The notes: a model not told the origin generated them from the letters alone. Counted from the first letter of the stretch, positions 1 to 8,188 are shown. The stretch: DNA of 64,000 bases from Azonexus sp. (GCA_017983615.1 JAGOBB010000008.1:1-64000); one strand, 5' to 3'. Numbers and translations are program-made.

Positions 1-30
1 GCTGGTGTCGATTGCTTTGTAGCGGGCCAT
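1..30 (-). CDS. Probable IS1182-type transposase, N-terminal fragment (runs off the window)
   Basis: Only ten codons are inside the window, reading MARYKAIDTS, behind a good ribosome site (GGGAGG) 3-9 bases upstream of the ATG at 28-30. This start resembles the conserved first residues I recall for IS1182/IS5-like transposases (MARYK.ID.SPR), and ten residues are too few to be certain. If right, an insertion sequence borders the denitrification cluster just after nirH, where nirJ is often found in related clusters. Bases 31-217 otherwise hold no gene; a decayed copy of the dispersed TGCTACGGTC element lies at 178-216. Confidence 0.4.
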   Translation of the reverse strand, partial: MARYKAIDTS

Positions 31-177
31 GGCGCCTCCCTGAATTCAACTTCAGCTTGGAGTCTTGTTATTCCATATGGTTCACGGCACGATGCTGGCA
101 TGAATATACTTTTTCTACAGCGTCGTTGAACGACCGCTTTCCCAATCTGGCTTCGTCCGCAAAGGGCACTTAGCCGA

Positions 178-216
178 AATTCATTTTCTCGAAATTTTTC
201 GGGTTGACCGTAACCA
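178..216 (-). repeat. Decayed copy of the dispersed TGCTACGGTC element
   Basis: Read on the minus strand this is GTTACGGTC, five bases (AACCC), then GAAAAATTT and GAGAAAATGAATTT. The core has one or two changes but both A/T arms are kept at the usual spacing. It lies directly downstream of the nirH stop codon. Confidence 0.5.
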
Positions 217-217
217 C

Positions 218-694
218 TCAGCTACCGATGCGCAGTCCGGTCTTTTTCAGGATGCGGGTCGAGTAAAGGATGTCGCTGGCCCGGCAGGCATCGCCGAGCA
301 AAGCCCGGATTTCTTCCGCCTTCACCGAGCATTCGTCGCGCGAGGCGCCGTGGACCATGGCGAACAGGTTGTATGGCCAGATTGGCAGGGCGCGTGGGCG
401 GCGGTAGCAGTGGGTGACGAAATCTAGGGCGCCGATCTTTGCGCCGAGTTCATCGACCTGATCGTCGGCGACATCCCAGACGGTCATGCCGTTGGCGGTC
501 CAGCCGATGGCGTAGTGGTTGGGGACGGCGCCGATGCGGCGGATGACGCCCGATTCGAGCATGGCGCGCAGGCGCTGCATGACCTCGTCGGCGCTCAGGC
601 CAAGCTGTTCGGCGATGGCATGGTAGGGGCGCGGGACCAGCGGCAGGCCGCCTTGGGTGGCGACGATAATTGTGCGGTCGATGTCGTCGATCAC
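218..694 (-). CDS. nirH: Siroheme decarboxylase subunit NirH
   Basis: 158-residue Lrp/AsnC-like protein of the NirD/L/G/H family, which together decarboxylate siroheme to didecarboxysiroheme on the way to heme d1 in the cytoplasm. An N-terminal winged-helix segment (residues 3-50) precedes the ligand-binding domain with the family signature HCYRRPR..PIWPYNLF (about residues 95-112). The C-terminal ILKKTGLR is typical of NirH. Its ATG overlaps the nirG stop codon by four bases, which suggests translational coupling in one operon running nirS to nirH. It is the last heme d1 gene before the window edge. Confidence 0.9.
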   Translation of the reverse strand: MIDDIDRTIIVATQGGLPLVPRPYHAIAEQLGLSADEVMQRLRAMLESGVIRRIGAVPNHYAIGWTANGMTVWDVADDQVDELGAKIGALDFVTHCYRRPRALPIWPYNLFAMVHGASRDECSVKAEEIRALLGDACRASDILYSTRILKKTGLRIGS

Positions 695-1173
695 AGCCGC
701 GCCTCCAGCTTCATTTCGACGAAGAATTCGCGTTCCTTGGGGAAGGCATGGACCGTCAGGCCGCTATCGCGCTCGATGCGGGCGATGGCCTCGGCAATGC
801 CGTCCGGTGTTTCGGTGGCCAGCACGAACCACATGTTCAGCGTGTGCTCGCGGCGGTAGTTGTGGGCGACCTGGGGCAGCGCGTTGACCAGCGCCGTGAC
901 CTCGTCATATCGCTCCTCGGGCGCTGCCAGTGCGGCGAGCACGAAGGCGCCGCCCATCGCCTCGACCTGGAACATCGGGCCGAAGCGGGTCAGCACCTTG
1001 TCGGCGAGCAGGCGTTCGAGGCGCTGCAGCAGTTCGTCCTCGGCGATGCCCAGCTGTGCGGCGGCCTCGGCGTAGGGGCGCTCGCAGATCGGGAAATCGC
1101 CCTGCAATCGGGCCAGTATCTGGCGGTCGATGGCGTCGTTCAGGCCGCCTTTGGGGGCTGCCGACTCACGCAT
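691..1173 (-). CDS. nirG: Siroheme decarboxylase subunit NirG
   Basis: 160-residue member of the AsnC-like siroheme decarboxylase family. The ligand-binding half carries HNYRREHTLNMWFV (about residues 104-117); histidines of this motif are the catalytic candidates in the family. It overlaps nirDL by eight bases and nirH by four. It is homologous to both halves of NirDL and to NirH, so this stretch is a four-domain tandem family. The assignment to NirG rather than another subunit rests on the YRREH..NMW form and gene order. Confidence 0.88.
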   Translation of the reverse strand: MRESAAPKGGLNDAIDRQILARLQGDFPICERPYAEAAAQLGIAEDELLQRLERLLADKVLTRFGPMFQVEAMGGAFVLAALAAPEERYDEVTALVNALPQVAHNYRREHTLNMWFVLATETPDGIAEAIARIERDSGLTVHAFPKEREFFVEMKLEARL

Positions 1174-2134
1174 AGCGGGCGCCGTTCTGCTTGAAGCGAG
1201 TCAGCGAGAACAGGGTTTCGTGGGCGCTGGCTTCGAGTCCATGGCGCTGGCGCAGGTCGGCGATGGTCGCCTCGACTTCGGCACGTTCGCGGCCGTGGAT
1301 CATGCAGAACAGGTTGTACGGCCAGTCGGGAAGGCGGCGCGGGCGGCGGTAGCACAGCGTGACGGCCGGCTCCTCGGCGAGGGCGCGGCCGATGTCGCTG
1401 ACCCGCTCGTCGGGAATGTCATGGACGAGCATGGCGTTGGCCCGGAAGCCCAGTTCGTGGTGACGGACGACGACGCCGAAGCGCTTGATCGCGCCCTCTT
1501 CCAGCCAGCGGCCGATGCGGCCGAGGACGTCGCCTTCCGAGGCGCCGATGCGTTCGGCGATCAGCGCGAAGGGGCGGATGAACAGCGGCAGGCCTTCCTG
1601 CAGCACCGAGACCAGGCGGCGCTCGGCTTCGTCCATCGGTGCCGTCGGCTGGACCGGCTGGGCGGTGGCGACGCATTTCTGCTTGCCGCCACTGAGGCAG
1701 AAGCCGAGATCGATGTGAAACTCTTCGAGCAGGGGTAGCGCCATCAGCGGGTAGCCGGCGGCCTGCTCGATGGCGCCCAGGCTGGCCTGCAGGCGCCCTT
1801 CGCTGGCCGCGGTGACGACGAACCAGAGGTTATAGCGGTGCTCGCGTTCGTAGTTGTGATTGACCTCGGGGAAGCGGTTGACCGCGGCGGCGACGGCGGC
1901 CAGTTTTTCCGGGGGCACGGCCATGGCGGCCAGTGTCGAGGCGCCGATGCGCTTGGGCGCGAAGACGGCGCCGACGCGGGAGATCTTGCCTTCACGGCGC
2001 AGGTTTTCCAGCCGGCCCAGGACGACCTTTTCGCCAACGCCCAGACGCGAGGCCAGTTCGGCGAACGGCGCCGGACAGAGCGGAAAATCGCGCTGGAAGT
2101 CGTTGAGCAGCTGGAAGTCGAGCGTGTCGTCCAT
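1166..2134 (-). CDS. nirDL: Siroheme decarboxylase NirDL fusion
   Basis: 322 residues, twice the length of NirG or NirH, and made of two AsnC-like units. The N-terminal NirD-like half has HNYEREHRYNLWFV (about residues 92-106); the C-terminal NirL-like half has CYRRPRRLPDWPYNLF (about residues 256-271). A linker of about 20 residues near 155-175 joins them. NirD and NirL are separate in Pseudomonas but fused in Paracoccus and many betaproteobacteria. The ATG overlaps the nirF stop codon. Role: conversion of siroheme to didecarboxysiroheme for heme d1. Confidence 0.9.
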   Translation of the reverse strand: MDDTLDFQLLNDFQRDFPLCPAPFAELASRLGVGEKVVLGRLENLRREGKISRVGAVFAPKRIGASTLAAMAVPPEKLAAVAAAVNRFPEVNHNYEREHRYNLWFVVTAASEGRLQASLGAIEQAAGYPLMALPLLEEFHIDLGFCLSGGKQKCVATAQPVQPTAPMDEAERRLVSVLQEGLPLFIRPFALIAERIGASEGDVLGRIGRWLEEGAIKRFGVVVRHHELGFRANAMLVHDIPDERVSDIGRALAEEPAVTLCYRRPRRLPDWPYNLFCMIHGRERAEVEATIADLRQRHGLEASAHETLFSLTRFKQNGARYA

Positions 2135-3297
2135 CAGAAGCCTATGCGCACGGCGCGGGAGGTGAAGAAGATGCCGGACGGGCTGTCGGCCGGGATTTCG
2201 CCCAGCTTGGCAAAGCTGTCGGTGTTGTAGATGACGACCTTGTTGTCGTCGCGCGCCGAGAGCCAGACGTTTTCGCCGCGCGGCGCGAATTCCATGTGCA
2301 GGATGCCCTTGCCCGGCTCCATGCGGTGCACGACGGCGCCGGCCAGCGTGTCGATGACGTCGACCTTGGCGTTGTCCGGGAAGGCGAAATTTACCCAGAT
2401 CTGGCGGCCATCGGGCCGCGCCATCACGAAGACCGGCTGGCCGCGCACGGGGATGCGGCCGACTTCCTTCCAGGTGGCGACGTCGACCACCAGCACCTCG
2501 TGGCGGCCGATCGCCGGCAGGTAGGCCTTGCCCTGCGCCACAGACCAGCCGCGCAGGTGCGGCATCTTGAACACCGGCAGCTTTTCCTGACCCTTGCCAT
2601 AGTTCTCGAGAATCTTGCGGGCGCCCTTTTCCGGCTGCCAGAGGTCGAGCATGGCGACGCCGTCCTCGCCGAACAGGCCGGCCAGGAAATACCGGCCGTC
2701 CGGCGTCACCAGCCCGTCGTAGGGCTGGCTGCCGGCCGGGAAGCGCTGGGTTTTCGGGGCCTTCGGATCAGAAAAGTCGCTGACCCAGATTTCGCCGCCG
2801 TCGAACAGCGCGTAGGCGAATTTGTTGCCCCCCGTGTCGGCCAGGCCGACGACCTTGGAGAACTGGCCGGGCGCGTATTCGGCCGGCACTTCGGAGAGCA
2901 GCTCCAGCGTCTCGGCGTCGAAGGCCTTGATGCCGCCCGGCGTGTAGTTCTGGGCGACGACGATGCGGCCGTCCTGCGAGATCGAGCCGCCGATGGCGTT
3001 GCCGGACTGCATGACGCGCTTGACGATCCTCGCTTCGAGCAGGTCGATCTTGGTCAGCCCGCCGTCGCGACCGAAGATGAAGGCGTAGCGCCCGTCGCGG
3101 GAATAGACGGCGGAGGCGTGCGAGAGGTCGCCGAGGCCGCCGATGCGGGCATAGGGCTGTCGCGCCGAGGTGTTGATCAGTGTCACGTAGCCGCTGGCGC
3201 GTTCGATGATCAGCCCAAGATCGCCGGTGCCGCGCAATTGCGGGGTAGCGCAGGCGGTCAGCACCAGGGCGAGGAAGAAACTTAGGAGCAGGCGCAT
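2134..3297 (-). CDS. nirF: Heme d1 biosynthesis protein NirF (lipoprotein)
   Basis: 387 residues. The N-terminus has a lipoprotein signal with lipobox LTAC (Cys16), so the protein is probably anchored on the periplasmic side of the inner membrane. The rest is a beta-propeller like the d1 domain of NirS, with repeats such as RDGRYAFIFGRDGGLTKIDL. In the family NirF performs a late step of heme d1 formation in the periplasm (dihydro-heme d1 to heme d1). It lies seven bases after nirC and overlaps nirDL by one base, so it is in the nir operon. Confidence 0.93.
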   Translation of the reverse strand: MRLLLSFFLALVLTACATPQLRGTGDLGLIIERASGYVTLINTSARQPYARIGGLGDLSHASAVYSRDGRYAFIFGRDGGLTKIDLLEARIVKRVMQSGNAIGGSISQDGRIVVAQNYTPGGIKAFDAETLELLSEVPAEYAPGQFSKVVGLADTGGNKFAYALFDGGEIWVSDFSDPKAPKTQRFPAGSQPYDGLVTPDGRYFLAGLFGEDGVAMLDLWQPEKGARKILENYGKGQEKLPVFKMPHLRGWSVAQGKAYLPAIGRHEVLVVDVATWKEVGRIPVRGQPVFVMARPDGRQIWVNFAFPDNAKVDVIDTLAGAVVHRMEPGKGILHMEFAPRGENVWLSARDDNKVVIYNTDSFAKLGEIPADSPSGIFFTSRAVRIGF

Positions 3298-3304
3298 GAC
3301 GTTC

Positions 3305-3643
3305 TCACTGGGGGAATCCGTTCAACAGTTTAGCGGCAATCCAGGCCGCTTCGGCCTCGGACAGGAAGCGGTCCCAAGGCGGCATCGGCGTACCCGGACG
3401 ACCATAGTAGATCGTCGCCGCCAGGCCGTCGACCGGCTTGTCGCGCAGGTTTTCCGGTAGCAGGGCCGGGCCGAGCCCGCCTTTGAGCGTCATCCCGTGG
3501 CAGGAGCCGCAATCCTGGCGGACCAGGTGCACCAGCTCTTTTTGCCGCGCCACGTCGGGTTCAGCGCCAAATGCTAGCTCTGCACTTCCGATGGTCGCGG
3601 TCGGCAGCAAAAAAAGGGCAAAAACGAAATTATTCGCTGACAA
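3305..3643 (-). CDS. nirC: Periplasmic c-type cytochrome NirC (cytochrome c55x)
   Basis: About 112 residues with one heme site CGSCH (residues 45-49) and a late Met (TPMPPWDRF) as the likely sixth ligand. A signal peptide occupies the first 27 residues. Two TTG codons could start it; the one at 3643 has GGGAG six bases upstream and is preferred over the one at 3649. It overlaps the upstream cupredoxin gene. NirC in other bacteria is an electron carrier to NirS or to heme d1 maturation. The signal peptide coincides with a decayed copy of the dispersed element (3594-3634). Confidence 0.82.
   Translation of the reverse strand: MSANNFVFALFLLPTATIGSAELAFGAEPDVARQKELVHLVRQDCGSCHGMTLKGGLGPALLPENLRDKPVDGLAATIYYGRPGTPMPPWDRFLSEAEAAWIAAKLLNGFPQ
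3594..3634 (+). repeat. Decayed copy of the dispersed TGCTACGGTC element in the nirC signal peptide
   Basis: The core reads GTCGCGGTCGGC, but the two arms (CAAAAAAA, then GGGC, then AAAAACGAAATTATT) match intact copies closely in sequence and spacing. It encodes part of the NirC leader peptide. Confidence 0.45.
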
Positions 3644-3980
3644 CGACAACTCCCGTCATTTCCGGATGCGGGCCGCAATGGTATTCGTGGCGACCGACCT
3701 TGTCGAAGCGACGCTGGTAGCTTTCATCAGGGAAAAGGCGATCAGATTCCAGTCCGCCTTCAGCCGGGAAGACCACCGAATGGCTGGTCCGCTTCTCGTG
3801 GTTGGTCCACCGCACGCTGTCGCCGGCCTTGATCGTCACTGCCGGCGGCTGGAACTTGTAGCCTTCGATGCGCACCTCTGCCACATTGTCGGCCAGCGCA
3901 GAAAAAGAAAGGAGCGCCAGCACGAGCGGCGCTCCTCTCAGCAATGGCCATCCGGGGGGGTACGAATTTCCGGATGGCAT
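3630..3980 (-). CDS. Periplasmic type-1 copper protein (plastocyanin/amicyanin-like cupredoxin)
   Basis: 116 residues: leader peptide to about Ala30, then one cupredoxin domain. The type-1 copper ligands are visible as His67 (TSHSVVF) and the loop CGPHPEM giving Cys102, His105 and Met108. Such blue copper proteins shuttle electrons in the periplasm; its place between nirB and nirC suggests it donates to cytochrome cd1 nitrite reductase, as azurin or pseudoazurin does elsewhere. It starts six bases after nirB ends. No strong ribosome site is seen, so it may be translated by coupling. Confidence 0.85.
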   Translation of the reverse strand: MPSGNSYPPGWPLLRGAPLVLALLSFSALADNVAEVRIEGYKFQPPAVTIKAGDSVRWTNHEKRTSHSVVFPAEGGLESDRLFPDESYQRRFDKVGRHEYHCGPHPEMTGVVVVSE

Positions 3981-3986
3981 GCGGGT

Positions 3987-4820
3987 TTACTGCTTGGCAG
4001 CCTTCACGTCGCCATCGGCGCCCAGACCAATGGTGTGGCCGAAGGAAACGTGATGGAAACGACCGCCGGAGTTGTCGGCGTGGATGGCGATGCCGAAGGG
4101 CACGGCCTTGCCCGGGGCGAGCACGGCATTGCCGGCCAGCTTGCGGGTAAAGGTGACGGTGTAGGTGTCGCCTGCCTTGGCGCCTTCAGCCGTACCACCG
4201 GCCTTGCCGCCTTCCATGCTGCGCTTGTCGGCCACGTAGCCATCAGCCGACTTGCCGCTGCTCTTCCACTGCACCAGGTCCATGGCGCCGGCGCTGACAT
4301 ACTTGGTCTTGTCCTTGCCGTTCGGCATGCCCTTGGAGTCCTGGTGGCAGGCGGCCCAGCAGGCGGCCTGGTCGCCCAGCGGCACCTTGTCGTTCGGGAA
4401 CATGATCGTCGCCTTGACCTCGTTTTCCTTGTCGGATTTGTCGAAGCCGCCGGCCGGGGCCTTGAAGGTCAAACGAACGTAGAGGTTGGTGGCATCGAAG
4501 GCAGCCTGTACGCCGACCGGGTAGGTCAGTGTCTTCGGAGCGCCCTTGGGTTCCATTTCCTTGCTGCCCAGACGCTTGGTGTCGAGGCTCAGCTTGCCGT
4601 CCTCGACGTGGCAACCGGCGCAGGTCTCGCCCTTCTTCAGGCCGCTGGCCCCGCTGTGCTCGCCCTTGCCCTGGATCCACTCGATCGGCGCAGCGCCCGG
4701 GTGGAAGACGTGGATGTCGCGCTTGGCGGCCTTGCTCCAGTCGGGCGAGGCCATCGCGGCCGAGGAACCCAAAGCCAGGAAGGCGCCACAAACGGCCAGG
4801 GAAACAAAATTCTTTTTCAT
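3987..4820 (-). CDS. nirB: Cytochrome c-552, NirB type, dihaem
   Basis: 277 residues with a signal peptide cleaved near Ala24. The first heme site is CAGCH (residues 67-71). The second is the unusual CX3CH form CWAACH (154-159), also found in P. stutzeri NirB (CWGSCH, from memory). The ethylbenzene-dehydrogenase-like heme domain and the ending HHVSFGHTIGLGADGD match P. stutzeri cytochrome c-552. It is a periplasmic electron donor for NirS. The start at 4820 is preferred to an upstream one because of the leader and GGAGAAC upstream. This is not the NADH-dependent assimilatory NirB. Confidence 0.85.
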   Translation of the reverse strand: MKKNFVSLAVCGAFLALGSSAAMASPDWSKAAKRDIHVFHPGAAPIEWIQGKGEHSGASGLKKGETCAGCHVEDGKLSLDTKRLGSKEMEPKGAPKTLTYPVGVQAAFDATNLYVRLTFKAPAGGFDKSDKENEVKATIMFPNDKVPLGDQAACWAACHQDSKGMPNGKDKTKYVSAGAMDLVQWKSSGKSADGYVADKRSMEGGKAGGTAEGAKAGDTYTVTFTRKLAGNAVLAPGKAVPFGIAIHADNSGGRFHHVSFGHTIGLGADGDVKAAKQ

Positions 4821-4901
4821 CGTGGTGTTCTCCACATAAAAAGTGATTTGTGCATGGATCAGTCTAGCCCATCGCACTCAATCCATTGCTGCTTCATATG
4901 C

Positions 4902-4923
4902 TACGGGGGCTTGCGCCCCCGTA
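4902..4923. terminator. GC hairpin between nirS and nirB
   Basis: TACGGGGGC and GCGCCCCCGTA form a perfect stem with a two-base loop in the nirS-nirB gap. No T run follows on either strand. It could be a partial terminator or an RNA-stabilising hairpin that keeps nirS messenger in excess over the downstream genes. Confidence 0.45.
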
Positions 4924-4955
4924 ACCTTGCGTCAAATCAAACAATCAACAGTCGA

Positions 4956-6638
4956 TCAATAGATGTCGTGCTGGGTGTTGTAGACGTTGAACTTGCCGGT
5001 CGGCGTGATCATCTTCGGATCGGTGATGACCTTCTTGACCTTCAGCGTCGCATCGTCATAGACAACGATGGCGGACTGGTCGGTCTTGCCGCCCCACAGG
5101 GAGATCCAGACTTCCTTGCCGTCAGCCGAGTATTCCGGATGCACGGCGCGCTTGACGGCCTTGGTCGCCGGCATGCCGGAATCCTTGGCCACGTTCAGGA
5201 TAGCCTTCGGCTTGGACAGATCAGCCATGTCCCAGACGGCGACCGATTCGGCCAGATCCTTGTCCGGGTTCTGCGGCGAGTCAGCCCACAGGTTCTTGGA
5301 CTTCGGATGGGTCTTGACGAACAGGTTGCCCGGCACGTGCTTGATTTCCTGGACGACCTTCCAGTTGTACTCCTTGAACTTGGCGTTCTTCTTGTCGTCG
5401 GAAGCCGTCGAGATCAGGGTAACGACATCGGCACCGAGGTGACCCGTCGCCCAGACCGGACCGAACTTCGGATGGACGAAATTGGCGCCGCGACCCGGGT
5501 GCGGGATCTTGGCGACGTCGATCAGCGCAGCCAGCTTGCCGAGCTTGGTATCGACCGCAGCGATCTTGTTGGAGGCGTTGGCCGCCACCAGGAAGTAGCG
5601 CTTGGAAGCATCCCAGCCGCCGTCATGCAGGAACTTGGCGGACTCGATGGTCGTCGTCTTCAGGTTCTTGATGTCGGAGTAATCGACGAGCAGGATCTGA
5701 CCGGTTTCCTTGATGTTGACCACCCATTCCGGCTTGATTTCAGACGAAACGATGGAAGCAACGCGCGGTTCCGGATGGTATTCGCCATCGACCGTCATGC
5801 CGCGGGTGGAAACGACCTTCAGCGGCTTCAGCGTGTCGCCGTCCATGATCACGTACTGGGGCGGCCAATAGGAACCGGCGATGGCGTACTTGTCGTCGTA
5901 ACCCTTGAACTTGGAGGTATCGACCGAGCGGGCGTCGAAGCCGATCTTCAGTTCAGCCACAACGGCCGGTTGTTCCATCCACAGGTCGATCAGGCTCAGG
6001 CGACCATCGCGACCGATCACGTAAACATAGCGGCCGGACTTCGACAGACGGGAGATATGCACCGCATAGCCAGTCTTGACGATGCTGCGGATTTCCTTGG
6101 TATCGCCGTCGATCAGGGCGACTTCGCCGGTATCGCGCAGGGTGACTGAGAACATGTTCTTCAGGTTGTACTTGTTCATCTGCTTGGTCGGACGATCCTT
6201 GACCGGCACGATGACCTTCCAGGAATCCATGGTGTCCTTGAAGCTGTACTCAGGCGGCACATCCGGGGTGTTCTGGATGTACTTGGCCATCAGGGCGATT
6301 TCTTCCTTGGTCAGGATGTCGTCGAAATTCACCATGCCGCCATCGGTACCGTAACCGATGATCTTTTCCAGACGATTCTGGCCGAGCTTCAGCGTACCGC
6401 CTTCGGTCACTGCGCCATCCTTGCCCTTCTTGGTCCAGTGCGGCTCGAGATTCTTGCCGGTGGCGCCCTTGCGCAGTACGCCGTGGCAGCCTGCGCAACG
6501 TTCGAAGTAAATCTTCTTGGCCTGCTCCTTTTCGGCCGCGGTCATGTCCGGACCCTTGGCGACTTCCTGAGCAAAGGCCGAACCCATGGCAACGGCCATG
6601 GCGCTAAGTGTCAGCATCCCCATTACAGTTTTTTTCAT
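4956..6638 (-). CDS. nirS: Cytochrome cd1 nitrite reductase NirS
   Basis: 560 residues, the usual length. It reduces nitrite to nitric oxide in the periplasm during denitrification. A signal peptide ends near AFA (residues 21-23), followed by a cytochrome c domain with CAGCH at 48-52 and then the eight-bladed d1-heme propeller (from about residue 165), including GYAVHISR and HDGGWDASKRYF with its His. The start at 6638 has AGGAGAGG seven bases upstream; an in-frame earlier start at 6749 lacks a leader. It is first in the operon nirS-nirB-cupredoxin-nirC-nirF-nirDL-nirG-nirH, behind an FNR/DNR-type box. Confidence 0.97.
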   Translation of the reverse strand: MKKTVMGMLTLSAMAVAMGSAFAQEVAKGPDMTAAEKEQAKKIYFERCAGCHGVLRKGATGKNLEPHWTKKGKDGAVTEGGTLKLGQNRLEKIIGYGTDGGMVNFDDILTKEEIALMAKYIQNTPDVPPEYSFKDTMDSWKVIVPVKDRPTKQMNKYNLKNMFSVTLRDTGEVALIDGDTKEIRSIVKTGYAVHISRLSKSGRYVYVIGRDGRLSLIDLWMEQPAVVAELKIGFDARSVDTSKFKGYDDKYAIAGSYWPPQYVIMDGDTLKPLKVVSTRGMTVDGEYHPEPRVASIVSSEIKPEWVVNIKETGQILLVDYSDIKNLKTTTIESAKFLHDGGWDASKRYFLVAANASNKIAAVDTKLGKLAALIDVAKIPHPGRGANFVHPKFGPVWATGHLGADVVTLISTASDDKKNAKFKEYNWKVVQEIKHVPGNLFVKTHPKSKNLWADSPQNPDKDLAESVAVWDMADLSKPKAILNVAKDSGMPATKAVKRAVHPEYSADGKEVWISLWGGKTDQSAIVVYDDATLKVKKVITDPKMITPTGKFNVYNTQHDIY

Positions 6639-6723
6639 CTTTCCTCTCCTAGAACGAAATGAAACGCGCCAAATCCCCACCACGCGATGTCCGCTAGGTT
6701 GAACCTGCCGCACCGTCGCATCC

Positions 6724-6737
6724 TTGATTCTCGTCAA
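6724..6737 (-). promoter_or_regulatory. FNR/DNR-type box upstream of nirS
   Basis: TTGAT-TCTC-GTCAA matches the FNR/DNR consensus TTGAT-N4-ATCAA at nine of ten positions. Its centre is about 92 bases from the nirS ATG, so activation from -41.5 would give a leader of about 50 bases. It sits in the divergent gap to nirE and could serve either direction. Oxygen limitation and NO are the expected signals. Confidence 0.7.
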
Positions 6738-6775
6738 TCTTTTCCCCAAACGAATTTGTTTATATTCAACGACAT

Positions 6776-6793
6776 ATAGTTATTTATAACTAT
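6776..6793. promoter_or_regulatory. AT-rich palindrome in the nirS-nirE gap
   Basis: ATAGTTAT-TT-ATAACTAT is a perfect 8-base inverted repeat with a two-base centre. It has no T run and is too AT-rich for a terminator, so an operator for a dimeric regulator of nirE or nirS is the more likely reading. It does not match the FNR consensus. Confidence 0.4.
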
Positions 6794-6896
6794 CGCACTA
6801 GTTCTTTATGCCTACTCCTGTCAAGTCTTTTGCCGCCCGCTATTGGCAGGCGCTTCGTCCGGCATTAGGATGGCCGCCCAAAGGCAGGGAGAAAGC

Positions 6897-7658
6897 ATGA
6901 ACACACCGAAACAACTGCAGGGCGGCAAGGTCTGGCTGGTCGGCGCCGGCCCTGGCGACCCCGATCTTCTGACCGTCAAGGCAGCGCGCCTGATTTCCCT
7001 GGCCGACGCCATCGTCTACGACCATCTGGTCGGCAAAGGCATCATGGACCTGGCCCGCACCGATGCCCGCCTGATCTACGCCGGCAAGGAATCGTCCAAG
7101 CACACCCTGCCGCAGGACGACATCAACCAGCTGCTGGTCGAACTGGCCCGCGAAGGCCTGTCCGTGGTCCGCCTCAAGGGCGGCGACCCGTTCATCTTCG
7201 GTCGCGGCGGCGAAGAACTGGAAACCCTGGTCGCCTCCGGCATCCCCTTCGAAGTCGTCCCCGGCGTCACCGCTGCCGCCGGTTGCGCCGCCTACGCCGG
7301 TTTCCCGCTGACCCATCGCGACCACGCCCAGTCGGTCACCTTCGTCACTGGACACCTCAAGGACGGCACCGTCAATCTCGACTGGCCGGCGCTGGCCCGC
7401 CCCAAGCAGACCGTCGTCTTCTACATGGGCATTGGCGCCGCCGAGGAAATCTGCCGCCAAATGATCAATCACGGCCTGCCGTCGATGACCCCGGCCGCGG
7501 TGATCCGCAACGGTACCCAGGCGGATCAGCAGACGCTGCTCGCCACGCTCGGCACCCTGCCCCACCGCATCGCCGAAACCGGCATCAAACCGCCGGCGCT
7601 GATCGTCGTCGGCAGCGTCGTCGGCCTGCACGAAAAGCTCAGCTGGTTCGAGCAATGA
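6897..7658 (+). CDS. nirE: Uroporphyrinogen-III C-methyltransferase (NirE/CobA type)
   Basis: 254 residues. It adds two methyl groups from S-adenosylmethionine to uroporphyrinogen III to give precorrin-2, the precursor of siroheme, heme d1 and cobalamin. Family motifs seen: [15 protein letters not shown] near the N-terminus, [17 protein letters not shown] (about 92-108) and VVPGVTAA. The ATG at 6897 follows GGGAG. It has no CysG-like dehydrogenase/ferrochelatase domain. Placement divergent from nirS points to heme d1 (NirE) service; a general CobA role is possible. Confidence 0.9.
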   Translation: MNTPKQLQGGKVWLVGAGPGDPDLLTVKAARLISLADAIVYDHLVGKGIMDLARTDARLIYAGKESSKHTLPQDDINQLLVELAREGLSVVRLKGGDPFIFGRGGEELETLVASGIPFEVVPGVTAAAGCAAYAGFPLTHRDHAQSVTFVTGHLKDGTVNLDWPALARPKQTVVFYMGIGAAEEICRQMINHGLPSMTPAAVIRNGTQADQQTLLATLGTLPHRIAETGIKPPALIVVGSVVGLHEKLSWFEQ

Positions 7659-8056
7659 TCAAATACCTCGCGCTGCTCGCCGCCCTCGTCTCGCCACTGG
7701 CTCACGCCTACACCACCGAAGAACTGCTCGGCGACTGCCGGGCGGCCGAGGAAACCCAGGCCGGCAAGAAGAATTCCGACCCCTTCCACGCCATCCGCAG
7801 CGCCCGCTGCATCGCCTATGTGGCCGGTTTCGCCGACGGCTATGCGGTCAGCGACTTCCTGGCCGACAAGGTCGGCGTCAAGCTCAACGCCTTCTGCCTG
7901 CCGAACGATCCCGATCTGTCCGTGCGCCTGGTTCGCGCCGTCGTCATCCATGTCGAACGCGTGCCACCGAACACCACCGTCGGCACCGCGACGCTGGTCG
8001 CCGGCGCGCTGGCCAAAGCCTTTCCCTGCACCGACACGCTTGAACCAAAGAAGTGA
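7655..8056 (+). CDS. Secreted Rap1a/Tai-like immunity-family protein
   Basis: 133 residues with a signal peptide ending near AHA (residues 15-17). The mature part has conserved cysteines ([27 protein letters not shown]) and a helical pattern like the Rap1a immunity family of type VI secretion amidase effectors. The ATG overlaps the nirE stop, so it is co-transcribed with nirE. No effector or type VI gene is nearby, so an immunity role here is not supported by context; many Rap1a-like proteins are orphans. Confidence 0.6.
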   Translation: MIKYLALLAALVSPLAHAYTTEELLGDCRAAEETQAGKKNSDPFHAIRSARCIAYVAGFADGYAVSDFLADKVGVKLNAFCLPNDPDLSVRLVRAVVIHVERVPPNTTVGTATLVAGALAKAFPCTDTLEPKK

Positions 8057-8068
8057 TTCGTGGATAAT
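8040..8068 (+). promoter_or_regulatory. Sigma-70-type promoter of tRNA-Leu
   Basis: TTGAAC (8040-8045), a 17-base spacer and GATAAT (8063-8068) precede the tRNA by 13 bases. It overlaps the 3' end of the Rap1a-like gene. Confidence 0.6.
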
Positions 8069-8081
8069 CCGCCCTCCGATT

Positions 8082-8166
8082 GCCCCGGTGGCGGAATCGG
8101 TAGACGCAGCGGATTCAAAATCCGCCGCCGAAAGGTGTGCCGGTTCGAGTCCGGCCCGGGGCACCA
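8082..8166 (+). tRNA. tRNA-Leu(CAA)
   Basis: The acceptor stem GCCCCGG pairs with CCGGGGC, followed by A and an encoded CCA. The anticodon stem GCGGA/TCCGC holds the loop TTCAAAA, giving anticodon CAA (reads UUG). There is a long variable arm as in class II tRNAs, and the T-arm has GTTCGAGTC. Length 85 with CCA. Confidence 0.97.
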
Positions 8167-8188
8167 GAAATAACCAGTAACGACAAAT

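Noticed and set aside
4897-4907. ATGCTACGG upstream of nirB, nearly the dispersed core
   Set aside because: It is followed by GGGGC as part of a GC hairpin and has no A/T arms; it is counted as a hairpin only.
3438-6149. 903-codon open frame on the plus strand across nirC, nirB and nirS
   Set aside because: It is antisense to four well-supported genes; long open antisense frames are expected in GC-rich codon use.
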